DNA of 64,000 bases from positions 1 through 64,000 of the forward strand of contig CP087990.1 of the NCBI GenBank assembly GCA_021044545.1, in the 5' to 3' direction. The stretch is from Comamonadaceae bacterium M7527. Its GTDB lineage: Bacteria; Pseudomonadota; Gammaproteobacteria; Burkholderiales; Burkholderiaceae_C. The stretch's first letter is position 1, and each line of letters begins with the position of its first letter. Below the pieces are notes generated by a model, which ran no database searches, had not been told where the DNA came from, and saw nothing but the letters and a program-made list of their open reading frames with translations. Positions 1 to 8,782 of the stretch are shown one piece after another. Position numbers and translations under genes: made by a program.

Positions 1-532
1 GCATGAACAAGTCACCAAAGCCTTGGTGCAAGCGTTTCACAGCGAGCACTTGCGCGTGTATGCCAATGCAGACTGGGCGGGCGTTGAGGTGGGAGGCGCA
101 GTTAAAAACGTGCTGGCTATCGCCACGGGTTTGTGTGACGGCTTAAACCTTGGCTTGAATGCACGTGCGGCGTTGATCACGCGCGGCCTGCGCGAGATGT
201 CGCGTTTGGGCGTGGCCCTGGGCGGGCATATTGAAACCTTTATGGGTTTGTCTGGTTTGGGCGATTTGGTGCTGACAGCCACTGGTGATTTATCGCGCAA
301 CCGCCAAGTGGGTTTGGGTTTGGCCCAGGGCTTGAGCCTGGAGGCTGTGCTGGCCAATTTGGGCCATGTGGCAGAGGGTGTTTACAGTGCGCACACTGTT
401 GTGGCACGGGCACAGGCTTTGGGCGTGGACATGCCGATTGCCAGTGCTGTTGTGGCCTTGCTGGACGGTCAGTTGAGTGCCCAGCAAGCCGTGGCCAAGC
501 TCATGCAGCGCGAGCCCACAGCTGAGCTTTAA
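1..532 (+). CDS. gpsA: Glycerol-3-phosphate dehydrogenase [NAD(P)+], C-terminal part (5' end outside window)
   Basis: Partial gene; the reading frame is open from base 2 and gives about 176 residues. The enzyme reduces dihydroxyacetone phosphate to sn-glycerol 3-phosphate in the cytoplasm for phospholipid synthesis. Visible are the VGGAVKNVLAIATG segment with the catalytic lysine, the helical C-terminal domain, and the GLSGLGDLVLT motif followed by SRNRQVG, all typical of GpsA. The N-terminal NAD-binding domain lies before the window. The stop TAA at 530-532 faces the panC stop across a 17-base gap, so the two genes are convergent. Confidence 0.95.
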   Translation, partial: HEQVTKALVQAFHSEHLRVYANADWAGVEVGGAVKNVLAIATGLCDGLNLGLNARAALITRGLREMSRLGVALGGHIETFMGLSGLGDLVLTATGDLSRNRQVGLGLAQGLSLEAVLANLGHVAEGVYSAHTVVARAQALGVDMPIASAVVALLDGQLSAQQAVAKLMQREPTAEL

Positions 533-549
533 AAAGCGCAGCGGCGCCC

Positions 550-1404
550 CTACAGCGTGACGCGTATGTTGTCGATCAGCCTGGTGCTGCCCAGTTTGGC
601 GGCGCCCAAAATAACCAGGTCTGCATCGCCATTGCCTGGTGCCAGCAAGGTGGCGCTGTTGCGTACCGTCATGTAGTCTGGTGCCCAGCCTGCGCTGCGC
701 ATGCTGTCCATGGCGTGTTTTTCTATGACGGGGATATCGACTATCGATGTGCTGGCTTTAACAGCCTGTGACATGCGCTGCAGGGTAGCTTGAAGACCTG
801 CGGCTTGCGTGCGCTGCTCTGGACTCAGGTAGCCGTTGCGCGAGCTCAAGGCCAGGCCGCTAGGGTCTCGCACAATCGCGCCACTGACGATGTCTACGGG
901 CATCGCCATTTGCGCCACCAGCTGGCGTATCACCATCAGCTGCTGAAAATCTTTTTCACCAAACACCGCGTAGCCACCGTCTTTGGCGCCGCTGAATACA
1001 CAGTGCAACAGCTTGGTAACCACTGTGGCCACACCTGTAAAAAATCCAGGGCGAAAGTAGCCTTCCAAAATATCAGCCAAGTCTTTGGGTGGTTGCACCG
1101 TAAAAGTTTGGGGTTGCGGGTACAGCTCGGATTCAGTGGGGGCAAACACAATGTCGCAGCCCGCTTGCGCCAGGGCCTTGCAGTCATTGGCCAGTGTTCT
1201 GGGGTAGGCGTCAAAGTCTTCTGCAGGACCAAATTGCAAGCGGTTGACAAATATGCTGGCCACGCGCACGTCGCCCAGTGGTTGGGCTTGCGCCATCAGT
1301 GCCAGGTGACCTTGGTGCAAGTTGCCCATGGTGGGCACAAATGCCGGTTTGTTAAAGGGGCGAAGGGCTTGGCGCAGTTCGGCCACTGTGTGCACAAGTT
1401 GCAT
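550..1404 (-). CDS. panC: Pantothenate synthetase (pantoate--beta-alanine ligase)
   Basis: 284 residues, the usual family length. It joins pantoate and beta-alanine with ATP to make pantothenate, the last step of vitamin B5 synthesis. The HIGH-type motif is seen as PTMGNLHQGH near residue 25, the KMSKS-type loop as FGEKDFQQL near 147, and SSRNGYL near 187. The start lies only three bases after the panB stop, so the two genes form a panB-panC operon on the minus strand. Confidence 0.96.
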   Translation of the reverse strand: MQLVHTVAELRQALRPFNKPAFVPTMGNLHQGHLALMAQAQPLGDVRVASIFVNRLQFGPAEDFDAYPRTLANDCKALAQAGCDIVFAPTESELYPQPQTFTVQPPKDLADILEGYFRPGFFTGVATVVTKLLHCVFSGAKDGGYAVFGEKDFQQLMVIRQLVAQMAMPVDIVSGAIVRDPSGLALSSRNGYLSPEQRTQAAGLQATLQRMSQAVKASTSIVDIPVIEKHAMDSMRSAGWAPDYMTVRNSATLLAPGNGDADLVILGAAKLGSTRLIDNIRVTL

Positions 1405-1407
1405 GAA

Positions 1408-2319
1408 TTAGTCAGCCCAGGCGTGAACGTCGTTGTCAGGAAAAGTGCCGCCTTTTACAGCGCCCACGTAGCGCGCCATTGCGTCACCCACACTGGTTGC
1501 GCCGTCCATAAAGTTGCGTACAAACTTGGCATTCTTGCCCAAATTAATGCCTAGCATGTCGTGCATCACCAGCACTTGGCCAGCGGTGCCGTTGCCCGCG
1601 CCAATGCCAATGGTGTGGCAAGTCGGCAGTGCTTTCGTGACTTCTGTAGACAGTCCAACAGGCACCATTTCCAGCACCAGCATGCTGGCACCTGCATTGG
1701 CCAGGTCTGTGGCTTGTTGCTTCAGCAACGCTGCACTGTCAGCGCGACCTTGCACGCGGTAGCCGCCCAGGGCGTGCACGGTTTGTGGCGTAAGGCCCAA
1801 GTGCGCACATACCGGAATACCGCGCTGTACCAAAAATTCAACCGTGGCGGTGGTCCAGCCGCCGCCTTCGAGTTTGACCATGTGCGCGCCAGCTTGCATC
1901 AACACAGTGGCACAGCGTAGCGCTTGCTCTTTGGACTCTTGGTAGCTGCCAAAGGGCATGTCGGCAATTACCCAAGCAGAGCCTTGTACGCGGCGAATTC
2001 CGCGTGTGACACTTTCAGTGTGGTAACGCATGGTTTCAAGAGTTACGCCCACAGTAGAGTGCAGACCTTGGCACACCATGCCCAACGAGTCACCCACTAA
2101 AATGCAGTCAACGCCCGCGTGATCGGCCACGGCTGCATAGGTTGCGTCGTAGGCGGTGATCATGGCTATCTTTTCGCCCCGTTCGCGCATCTCTTGCAAG
2201 CGTGGCAGGCTGATGGGCCTGCGCCTGGGCGCGGCTGATGCGTTGGGCAATGAGCCGTATGGCGTTGAGCCAGCGTTGGACGCAGCCTTGGCTTGAGATT
2301 GGGGCGTTGAGTTGGTCAT
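1408..2319 (-). CDS. panB: 3-methyl-2-oxobutanoate hydroxymethyltransferase
   Basis: 303 residues. It transfers a hydroxymethyl group from methylene-tetrahydrofolate to ketoisovalerate, giving ketopantoate. The TIM-barrel signatures MITAYDATYA, LVGDSLGMV (metal-binding aspartate) and CAHLGLTPQTV are visible. The protein carries an N-terminal extension of about 35 residues rich in Ser, Ala and Gln before the conserved ISLPRLQEM block; the true start could therefore be further in, but no clearly better start codon was seen. First gene of panBC and divergent from nadC; the 120-base gap should hold both promoters. Confidence 0.95.
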   Translation of the reverse strand: MTNSTPQSQAKAASNAGSTPYGSLPNASAAPRRRPISLPRLQEMRERGEKIAMITAYDATYAAVADHAGVDCILVGDSLGMVCQGLHSTVGVTLETMRYHTESVTRGIRRVQGSAWVIADMPFGSYQESKEQALRCATVLMQAGAHMVKLEGGGWTTATVEFLVQRGIPVCAHLGLTPQTVHALGGYRVQGRADSAALLKQQATDLANAGASMLVLEMVPVGLSTEVTKALPTCHTIGIGAGNGTAGQVLVMHDMLGINLGKNAKFVRNFMDGATSVGDAMARYVGAVKGGTFPDNDVHAWAD

Positions 2320-2439
2320 GCTCTGTGTTCACAAAAACGGTGCAATGCGAAAGTCTAATGTATTCGGCTATGCTTTAAGCCGTATAACCGTAGCTCAGCC
2401 CACGCTGGGCTATTGTATTTTTGGGTTTTTATTGCTTTT

Positions 2440-3342
2440 ATGTCCGACTCTATTTCCTTCAAACCAGCAGACCTGCAAGCGCCCAGTTGGGCCCATTTAA
2501 GCCACAGCGCGGCGTCTGATGCAGCCCTTGCGCTGGCTGAAGATGTAGGCGCTGGCGACTTGACCGCCAGTTTGATAGCGTCCACCAGTCATGCCAGCGC
2601 ACACATTGTGGCGCGTGAGGCCGCTGTGGTGTGCGGCAGGCCTTGGGTTGAGGCCGCATTTGCAGCTGTGAGTCCCGACATAAGGCTGCAGTGGCAAGTG
2701 CAAGAGGGCGATGCGTGTGTGTCAGACCACGTGGTATTGCGCATGCACGGCCCAGCGAGGGCCTTGCTGACAGCTGAGCGCGTGGCCTTGAATTTTTTGC
2801 AAATGCAAAGCGCTGTAGCCACCAAAACCAAAGCCTACTGTCAGGCTGTGGCCGGGACCAAAGCGGTTATTGTGGATACGCGCAAAACATTGCCTGGTTT
2901 GCGTATGGCGCAAAAATACGCTGTGGCTGTAGGTGGCGGTGTCAACCACCGCATTGGCTTGTTTGACGCCATTTTGATCAAGGAAAACCACATTGCCGCA
3001 GCAGGTGGCGTGCGCCAAGCGCTGGAGCAAGCCCACGCGGTCACGCAAACACCAGCTGCCAGTGCACTCAAATTTGTGCAAATTGAGGTGGAGACCCTGG
3101 AGCAGCTGCATCAAGCCCTGCAAGCCGGTGCCAATATGGTGTTGCTGGACAATATGGACTTGAGCAGCTTGCGTCAGGCTGTCCTGATGAACGCCGGGCG
3201 TGCTGTGCTGGAGGTGTCTGGCGGCGTGACGTTTGAGCGCTTGGCCGAGTTGGCCAGCACTGGGGTTGACCGCATTTCTATTGGCGGTCTCACCAAAGAC
3301 GTGCGCGCCACGGACTACTCCATGCGCTTTCAGGTTGCCTAA
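2440..3342 (+). CDS. nadC: Nicotinate-nucleotide pyrophosphorylase (carboxylating)
   Basis: 300 residues from ATG 2440. A longer open frame begins at 2413, but the first nine residues (YFWVFIAF) do not look like the family. The enzyme converts quinolinate and PRPP to nicotinate mononucleotide. Motifs visible are VDTRKTLPGLRMAQKYAV, GGVNHRIGLFDAILIKENH, VLLDNM and EVSGGVTFERLAELASTGVDRISIGGLT (read in parts). Directly upstream of nadA and probably co-transcribed with it. A small hairpin (AGCCCA-CGC-TGGGCT) lies in the leader just before the gene. Confidence 0.96.
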   Translation: MSDSISFKPADLQAPSWAHLSHSAASDAALALAEDVGAGDLTASLIASTSHASAHIVAREAAVVCGRPWVEAAFAAVSPDIRLQWQVQEGDACVSDHVVLRMHGPARALLTAERVALNFLQMQSAVATKTKAYCQAVAGTKAVIVDTRKTLPGLRMAQKYAVAVGGGVNHRIGLFDAILIKENHIAAAGGVRQALEQAHAVTQTPAASALKFVQIEVETLEQLHQALQAGANMVLLDNMDLSSLRQAVLMNAGRAVLEVSGGVTFERLAELASTGVDRISIGGLTKDVRATDYSMRFQVA

Positions 3343-3357
3343 ACAAACCCATACACC

Positions 3358-4476
3358 ATGACTTCTGCCACTCACACCATTGCCGTTGAATACGAACAGC
3401 CCAGCTGCCCCACACAGCATGCATGGGCCAAGGTGCCGGTCGAGCCCACGCAAGAGCAGCGCGCACAGCTGAAAGCTGAAATCAAAGCACTTCTTAAAGC
3501 CAACAACGCGGTCATGGTGTCGCACTATTACGTGCATCCAGACTTGCAGGATTTGGCCGAAGAAACTGGCGGTATTGTGAGCGACTCTCTAGAGATGGCG
3601 CGCTTTGGCCGCGACCACGCCGCGCAAACGCTGGTGGTATCTGGCGTGCGTTTTATGGGCGAGACGGCCAAGATACTAAGCCCCGAAAAGACGGTGCTAA
3701 TGCCCGACCTGGACGCCACATGCTCACTGGACTTGGGCTGTCCAAGCGATGCGTTCAGCGCCTTTTGCGACCAACACCCTGAGCGTGTGGTGGTGGTGTA
3801 CGCCAACACCAGTGCCGAGGTGAAGGCGAGAGCCGACTGGGTGGTGACCAGTAGCTGCGCATTAGACATCGTACGAGCTTTGAAGGAGCAGGGCAAAACC
3901 ATTGTGTGGGGGCCAGACAAACACTTGGGCCGCTACATCGCCCGCGAAACAGGTGCAGATATGTTGTTGTGGCAGGGCGCTTGTATTGTTCACGATGAGT
4001 TCAAAGCGCTCGAGTTGGCCGACCTTAAGGCCGCTTACCCCGGTGCCAAGGTGTTGGTGCACCCAGAGTCACCCGCTGAAGTGGTGGCCTTGGCTGACGC
4101 AGTGGGCTCAACGTCCGCCATATTGGCTGCGGCCCAGCGTTTGGATGCGTCTGTGTTTATTGTGGCCACCGACAGCGGCATGATGCACAAACTGCGTACG
4201 CTGAACCCTGGTAAAACCTTTATAGAGGCCCCAACTGCAGGTAACAGCGCGACTTGTAAAAGCTGCGCACATTGCCCTTGGATGGCTATGAATGGCTTAG
4301 CCGGTGTTGCCCATGTGTTGCGCACCGGCGCCAACGCGGTGCGTGTTGAACCAAGCCTGATACCCAAAGCACGAGCCCCCATTGACCGCATGCTGGCATT
4401 TACGCAGCGCCTCAACAATGTCGCCCGCCTCGGCACAGCCGCCGGTGACCTGGTACCGGGTATTGGGGCGGCTTAG
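3358..4476 (+). CDS. nadA: Quinolinate synthase
   Basis: 372 residues. It condenses iminoaspartate with dihydroxyacetone phosphate to quinolinate, using a [4Fe-4S] cluster. Three conserved cysteine regions are visible: CSLDLGCPSDAF near residue 122, VTSSCAL near 165 and ATCKSCAHCPWM near 300. The substrate-binding HYYVHPDLQDLAEETGG stretch lies near residue 56. It follows nadC by 15 bases. Its partner nadB is found further on, on the other strand, beyond the arsenic operon. Confidence 0.97.
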   Translation: MTSATHTIAVEYEQPSCPTQHAWAKVPVEPTQEQRAQLKAEIKALLKANNAVMVSHYYVHPDLQDLAEETGGIVSDSLEMARFGRDHAAQTLVVSGVRFMGETAKILSPEKTVLMPDLDATCSLDLGCPSDAFSAFCDQHPERVVVVYANTSAEVKARADWVVTSSCALDIVRALKEQGKTIVWGPDKHLGRYIARETGADMLLWQGACIVHDEFKALELADLKAAYPGAKVLVHPESPAEVVALADAVGSTSAILAAAQRLDASVFIVATDSGMMHKLRTLNPGKTFIEAPTAGNSATCKSCAHCPWMAMNGLAGVAHVLRTGANAVRVEPSLIPKARAPIDRMLAFTQRLNNVARLGTAAGDLVPGIGAA

Positions 4477-4522
4477 CAATTCAGTTGGCTTGGTGTGTCG
4501 TTGCAACGAATAATCTCCATAT

Positions 4523-4538
4523 TTCGATTATCATCGAA
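4523..4538. promoter_or_regulatory. Probable ArsR operator
   Basis: A perfect dyad TTCGAT-TATC-ATCGAA lies immediately upstream of the arsR start codon, inside the AT-rich stretch where the promoter and ribosome site should be. Operators with TTCGAT-type half sites are known for ArsR repressors of ars operons. The position suggests autorepression relieved by arsenite; this is inference from the sequence. Confidence 0.65.
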
Positions 4539-4540
4539 CA

Positions 4541-4873
4541 ATGGAAACAAAAGACACTTTGACGCCTGACCAGGCAGCGCCAGTGATTTGCGCGTTGGCC
4601 GCTTTGGCGCAAGAGGCCAGGCTGGCGGCATTCAGGGCCTTGGTGGTAGCCGGCCCAGCTGGCTTGACGCCCAGTTCGATATCGAAGCAGTTGGGCGTGG
4701 CCCCCAACACCTTGTCTCACCACCTCAAAACCTTGATGCATGCTGACCTGGTGTCACAGTCGCGCGTTGGGCGCAACCTGGTGTACCGCGCACAGTTTGA
4801 CCGCATACAAGCCGTTTTGGCCTACCTCAGTGCCAACTGTTGCGGGGGTGAGTCGTGCGAGGTCACGCCGTGA
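4541..4873 (+). CDS. arsR: ArsR-family metalloregulatory repressor
   Basis: 110 residues with a winged helix-turn-helix core: SSISKQLGVAPNTLSHHLKTL near residues 45-65 is the recognition helix region, followed by a YRAQF wing end. The classic arsenic site ELCVCDL in the DNA-binding helix is absent. Instead cysteines occur at residue 17 and in a C-terminal cluster at 100, 101 and 106 (NCCGGESC), so arsenite is probably bound there. First gene of a three-gene ars operon; its stop overlaps the likely start of the next gene (GTGA). Confidence 0.9.
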   Translation: METKDTLTPDQAAPVICALAALAQEARLAAFRALVVAGPAGLTPSSISKQLGVAPNTLSHHLKTLMHADLVSQSRVGRNLVYRAQFDRIQAVLAYLSANCCGGESCEVTP

Positions 4874-5547
4874 GAGCGCGCTTGCTGGCTGAGTGTTTGG
4901 GCACCATGGGCTTGTTTGCTGCCGTGATTGGTTCCGGTGTGATGGCCGAGAACTTGTCGCAGGGCAATATGGGGCTGGCCTTGCTGGCCAATACGTTGGC
5001 GACTGTGTTTGCGCTGTATGTGCTCATTACGATTTTTGCGCCCATTAGCGGCGCGCACTTTAATCCGGCGGTCAGCCTGGTGATGTGGCTGCGTGGTGAG
5101 TTGCCGCTGGCCTTGTTACTGGCTTATGTTGTGGCGCAGCTGCTAGGCGCAGCATGCAGCGCATGGCTTGTACACGCCATGTTTGAGCTGCCTGTTTTGC
5201 AGTGGTCTGGCAAGCTGCGCGATGGCCCAGCGCAGTGGCTGGCCGAGTGCGTGGCCACCGCCGGCCTGTTGCTGGTGATTTTGCGTGGCCCAGCGCAGCA
5301 AGTAGCCGCTTTGGTGGCCGCCTACATTGGCGCGGCTTACTGGTTTACCGCCAGTACGTCATTTGCCAATCCCGCAGCGGTGATGGCCAGGGTGTTGTCT
5401 GACACCTTTGCTGGCATTGCCCCGTCTAGCGCACCTGGCTTTGTGGTGGCGCAATTGGTGGGTGCATTGTCAGGCTATGGCTTGCACTTGGCCTTGCAAC
5501 AAAGCGACCCAAACAAAACCAAAGCGCCTCAACTTTCAGCGGAGTAA
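4870..5547 (+). CDS. aqpS: MIP-family aquaglyceroporin of the ars operon (AqpS-like)
   Basis: 225 residues from GTG 4870; a start at GTG 4855 is also open. It is an integral membrane channel of about six segments with both family half-helices: HFNPAVSL (first NPA box) and FANPAAVMAR (second NPA box with the pore arginine). Lying between arsR and arsC, it fits the AqpS arrangement described in Sinorhizobium meliloti, where the channel lets arsenite out down its gradient and replaces an ArsB or Acr3 pump. Substrate is inferred from context; a plain aquaporin or glycerol channel is the alternative. Confidence 0.85.
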   Translation: MRARLLAECLGTMGLFAAVIGSGVMAENLSQGNMGLALLANTLATVFALYVLITIFAPISGAHFNPAVSLVMWLRGELPLALLLAYVVAQLLGAACSAWLVHAMFELPVLQWSGKLRDGPAQWLAECVATAGLLLVILRGPAQQVAALVAAYIGAAYWFTASTSFANPAAVMARVLSDTFAGIAPSSAPGFVVAQLVGALSGYGLHLALQQSDPNKTKAPQLSAE

Positions 5548-5553
5548 ACCCTC

Positions 5554-5970
5554 ATGACCAAGGCCACCATCTACTACAACCCCAAGTGCGGAACCTCTCG
5601 CAATACCCTGGCCATGCTGGAGCGTGCAGGTATTCAGCCCAATGTGGTGTTGTACCTGGAGACCGCCTTGGATGTCGCGCAGCTGCGTGCCTTGGTGGCT
5701 GACATGGGCGTGCCTGTGCGCGATGTCATGCGCAAAAAAGAAGCCATTTACAAAGACAACGACATGGACGGTGCGCAGTGGTCAGACCATGAGTTGTATC
5801 AACAAATCGCACAGCATCCCATATTGCTCAATCGTCCTGTGGTGCGTACACCGCTTGGCATCAAGCTGTGTCGCCCATCGGAAGTGGTGCTGGAGCTGCT
5901 AAGCCCAGAGCAGCAGGCTTTGGTGGGCAGCTTCACCAAAGAAGACGGCGAAGTCGTTGGCAGCAAGTAA
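5554..5970 (+). CDS. arsC: Arsenate reductase, glutaredoxin-dependent type
   Basis: 138 residues. It reduces arsenate to arsenite with glutathione and glutaredoxin. The catalytic loop YYNPKCGTSRNTL carries the active cysteine near residue 12, and the arginines that bind the arsenate are seen in NRPVVRTPLGIKLCRPSE. It sits six bases after the channel gene, so reduction and export are encoded together. No arsH, arsB or acr3 is present nearby. Confidence 0.94.
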   Translation: MTKATIYYNPKCGTSRNTLAMLERAGIQPNVVLYLETALDVAQLRALVADMGVPVRDVMRKKEAIYKDNDMDGAQWSDHELYQQIAQHPILLNRPVVRTPLGIKLCRPSEVVLELLSPEQQALVGSFTKEDGEVVGSK

Positions 5971-5976
5971 AGTTGA

Positions 5977-7563
5977 TCAAGGCTTGAGAATCGTGGGCAA
6001 TGCCTGCTGCAGTTGCTCAGGGTAGTCGCGGCTGTAGTGCAGCCCGCGGCTCTCCAAGCGCTGTTGGGCGCATTGCACGATAAGGTCTGCGGTTTGCACC
6101 AGATTGCGCAGTTCTAGCAAGTCACGCGTGACGTGAAAATTGGCATAAAACTCTGCAATTTCAGCCTGTAGCAAGGCAATGCGATGCGCTGCACGCTCCA
6201 GGCGTTTGTTGGTGCGCACAATGCCCACGTAGTCCCACATAAACTGGCGCAGCTCGTGCCAGTTGTGAGAAATCACCACAGCCTCATCAGCGTCTACTAC
6301 GCGGCTGTCGTCCCAAGCGGGCAGGGCGTGCACAACACGCTTGCCTGCAAGCAATATGTCTTGCGCGGCGGCTGTTGCGTAGACCATGCACTCCAGCAAG
6401 CTGTTGCTGGCCAGGCGGTTGGCTCCGTGCAGGCCGCTGTAGCTGGTCTCGCCAATGGCATACAAGCCAGCCAAGTCAGTGCGCCCGTTTAAGTCCGCCA
6501 CCACACCGCCGCAGGTGTAGTGGGCCGCGGGCACCACAGGTATGGGCTGCGCGCTGATGTCTATGCCCAGCTCAAGGCAGCGTGCCTTGATGGTGGGAAA
6601 GTGTTGTTCTAAAAATTCAGGCGTTTGGTGCGATATGTCTAGGTAGACGCAATCCACGCCGTGGCGTTTCATTTCAAAGTCAATGGCTCTGGCCACCACG
6701 TCGCGTGGCGCGAGTTCAGCGCGCTGGTCATGCGCTGCCATAAACCTCTCACCACCGGCGCTTTGTGGCAAGCGCAGTTGACCACCTTCGCCGCGCACCG
6801 CCTCAGAGATGAGGAACGACTTGGCGTGTGGGTGGTACAAGCAGGTGGGATGGAACTGAATAAACTCCATGTTGGCCACGCGCGCGCCTGCGCGCCAAGC
6901 CGCAGCAATGCCGTCGCCAGTGGCCGTATCCGGGTTGGTGGTGTACAGGTAGACCTTGCCCGCACCGCCTGTGGCCAAAATCACAGCCGGTGCTTCAAAG
7001 ACGTCGACCTCGTCGCGCGCTTCATCCAGCGCATAGGCGCCCAGGCAGCGATTGGGCTGGTCTGGCTCCAAGCCAAGCTTGTGCGTGGTGATGAGGTCTA
7101 CCAGCATGTGCTGCTCAAACAGCGTGATGTTGCCCGTGTGACGCACTCGCTCAACCATCACTTTTTGTACGGCAGCGCCGGTTGCGTCTGCCGCGTGCAC
7201 GATGCGCCTGTGACTGTGCCCACCTTCGCGGGTGAGGTGCAGCTCGCCGTCTTGTACTGAAAACGCCACGCCCAGTTCACGCAGCCAGGCAATGCACGCC
7301 GGTGCGCGCGCTACAACAAAGCGTGTGGCCTCTTGGTCGCAAAGGCCAGCGCCTGCTACCAAGGTATCGTCTATGTGGTTGTCGAAGCTGTCGTCTTGGC
7401 TGAGTACGGCGGCAATACCGCCCTGGGCCCAGCCGCTGGCACCGTCTGTAGCTGAGCGTTTGGTGATGACTGCAACACGTTGTGTAGGAGCCAATCGCAG
7501 GGCAGCGCTTAAGCCCGCCAAGCCGCTGCCAATGATTAAAACGTCAAAGTGGTGTGTGGACAC
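5977..7563 (-). CDS. nadB: L-aspartate oxidase
   Basis: 528 residues. It oxidises aspartate to iminoaspartate, the substrate of NadA, with FAD. The dinucleotide fold IIGSGLAGLSAALRLA is at the N terminus, followed by SGWAQGGIAAVL, FHPTCLYHP, the catalytic-domain GEGGQLR and YAIGETSYSGLHGANRLASN (read in parts). Convergent with arsC, which ends six bases away. Together with nadC and nadA the whole de novo NAD branch from aspartate is present. Confidence 0.97.
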   Translation of the reverse strand: MSTHHFDVLIIGSGLAGLSAALRLAPTQRVAVITKRSATDGASGWAQGGIAAVLSQDDSFDNHIDDTLVAGAGLCDQEATRFVVARAPACIAWLRELGVAFSVQDGELHLTREGGHSHRRIVHAADATGAAVQKVMVERVRHTGNITLFEQHMLVDLITTHKLGLEPDQPNRCLGAYALDEARDEVDVFEAPAVILATGGAGKVYLYTTNPDTATGDGIAAAWRAGARVANMEFIQFHPTCLYHPHAKSFLISEAVRGEGGQLRLPQSAGGERFMAAHDQRAELAPRDVVARAIDFEMKRHGVDCVYLDISHQTPEFLEQHFPTIKARCLELGIDISAQPIPVVPAAHYTCGGVVADLNGRTDLAGLYAIGETSYSGLHGANRLASNSLLECMVYATAAAQDILLAGKRVVHALPAWDDSRVVDADEAVVISHNWHELRQFMWDYVGIVRTNKRLERAAHRIALLQAEIAEFYANFHVTRDLLELRNLVQTADLIVQCAQQRLESRGLHYSRDYPEQLQQALPTILKP

Positions 7564-7586
7564 GTAGGCGATGTCTCTTGTGAGGT

Positions 7587-8441
7587 TTATGGGTTGCTGG
7601 TAAACGACAGGCGCACGTATATGGGGGCAAAGGCGGCTGCTTGTGTGAGCTCTATGAGCGACTCTTTCGCCAATTCGAGCATGGCGATGAAGGTCACCAC
7701 CAATACTGGTGTGCCTTTGTCAACTTCAAACAAGTCAGCAAACTCGACAAAGCGCTGGCCTTGCAGTTTGCGCAGCACAATGCTCATGTGCTCACGCACT
7801 GACAACTCTTCGCGAGAAATCTTGTGGTGTTGAACCAAATTGGCCCGGCGCAATATGTCGGCCCAAGCCGCACTCAAGTCGTCTGCACACACGTCCGGAA
7901 AGCGCGGCTGCAGCGATTGCTCAACAAACACCTGTGCGCGCAAAAAGTCACGGCCCATCACGGGCAAGGTGTTGATGTGCTGGGCGGCCAGTTTCATCTG
8001 CTCGTATTCAAGCAGGCGACGCACCAACTCTGCGCGTGGGTCTTCAGCTTCTTCGCCTTCGGCTACTTTTTTGGCGGGCAGCAACATGCGAGATTTGATC
8101 TCGATCAGCATGGCTGCCATCAGCAAGTATTCGGCGGCCAACTCCAGGTTGTTGGCTCTTATCTCGTCAATGTAGCTGAGGTATTGGCGGGTCAGGCCCG
8201 CCATGGGAATGTCAAGAATATTGAAGTTTTGCTTGCGTATGAGATACAACAGCAAATCCAACGGTCCTTCGAAAGCCTCTAAAAAGACCGTTAGCGCGTC
8301 TGGCGGTATGTACAAGTCTTGTGGCAGGGCGAACAGCGGCTCGCCATACAACTTGGCCACGGCGACATGGTCCACCACGTCGGGCATGTTCAGCGCATCA
8401 GAGGCTGGGCTCAGCTCGTCGGCGCTCATGGGCGTTGCCAC
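7587..8441 (-). CDS. scpA: Segregation and condensation protein A (kleisin)
   Basis: 284 residues. ScpA bridges the heads of SMC in the SMC-ScpA-ScpB complex that organises and separates chromosomes. The N-terminal kleisin block EGPLDLLLYLIRKQNFNILDI (read in parts) and the helical LAAEYLLMAAMLIEIKSRMLL stretch are clear, and the C-terminal winged helix follows. Its stop lies 23 bases before the nadB start, so the pair may share a transcript. No scpB is seen in this window. Confidence 0.93.
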   Translation of the reverse strand: MATPMSADELSPASDALNMPDVVDHVAVAKLYGEPLFALPQDLYIPPDALTVFLEAFEGPLDLLLYLIRKQNFNILDIPMAGLTRQYLSYIDEIRANNLELAAEYLLMAAMLIEIKSRMLLPAKKVAEGEEAEDPRAELVRRLLEYEQMKLAAQHINTLPVMGRDFLRAQVFVEQSLQPRFPDVCADDLSAAWADILRRANLVQHHKISREELSVREHMSIVLRKLQGQRFVEFADLFEVDKGTPVLVVTFIAMLELAKESLIELTQAAAFAPIYVRLSFTSNP

Positions 8442-8475
8442 TTAGGGGGCATCACTGCAACCAGTCAAGACGTGG

Positions 8476-8688
8476 TCACACCAAATCTGATTTGGTTTGA
8501 TACACGTAGGGCTTTTGCGCCACGCGGGCGGCCTGGGCCTGGTCGCGCTGATCAGGGTTGATTTGCTTGTCCCACAGTAATTCACGCCCTGCGCGCTGCT
8601 CTATCTCCAGCTGCGGGTTGGCCGCTTTCAAGTCGTTGATAAATGACGTGGCGGGTGAGACGTAGTGGGGGCGGGAAAAAAACGACAT
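8476..8688 (-). CDS. DUF3460 family small protein
   Basis: 70 residues, charged and Gln-rich, with the family-like opening MSFFSRPHYVSPATSFIND and the block LLWDKQINPDQR. Proteins of this kind are common beside scpA and panB/panC genes in Burkholderiales. No signal peptide or membrane segment is visible. Function unknown. It lies just upstream of scpA on the same strand. Confidence 0.8.
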   Translation of the reverse strand: MSFFSRPHYVSPATSFINDLKAANPQLEIEQRAGRELLWDKQINPDQRDQAQAARVAQKPYVYQTKSDLV

Positions 8689-8782
8689 AGTGCGGTAAAA
8701 AAGTTAGAGCCACGTGCCCAACCTGTGTTCGGCAGCGTGGTGAAGCCGTTGGTTGGGACCTTGTGGCAGCTGAGGCTGAATT

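Noticed and set aside
790..1554. Long plus-strand open frame over panC
   Set aside because: A shadow of panC and panB in the opposite strand; the His/Gln/Ala-rich composition is typical of antisense frames here.
2722..3537. Long minus-strand open frame over nadC and nadA
   Set aside because: Antisense shadow of two well-supported genes.
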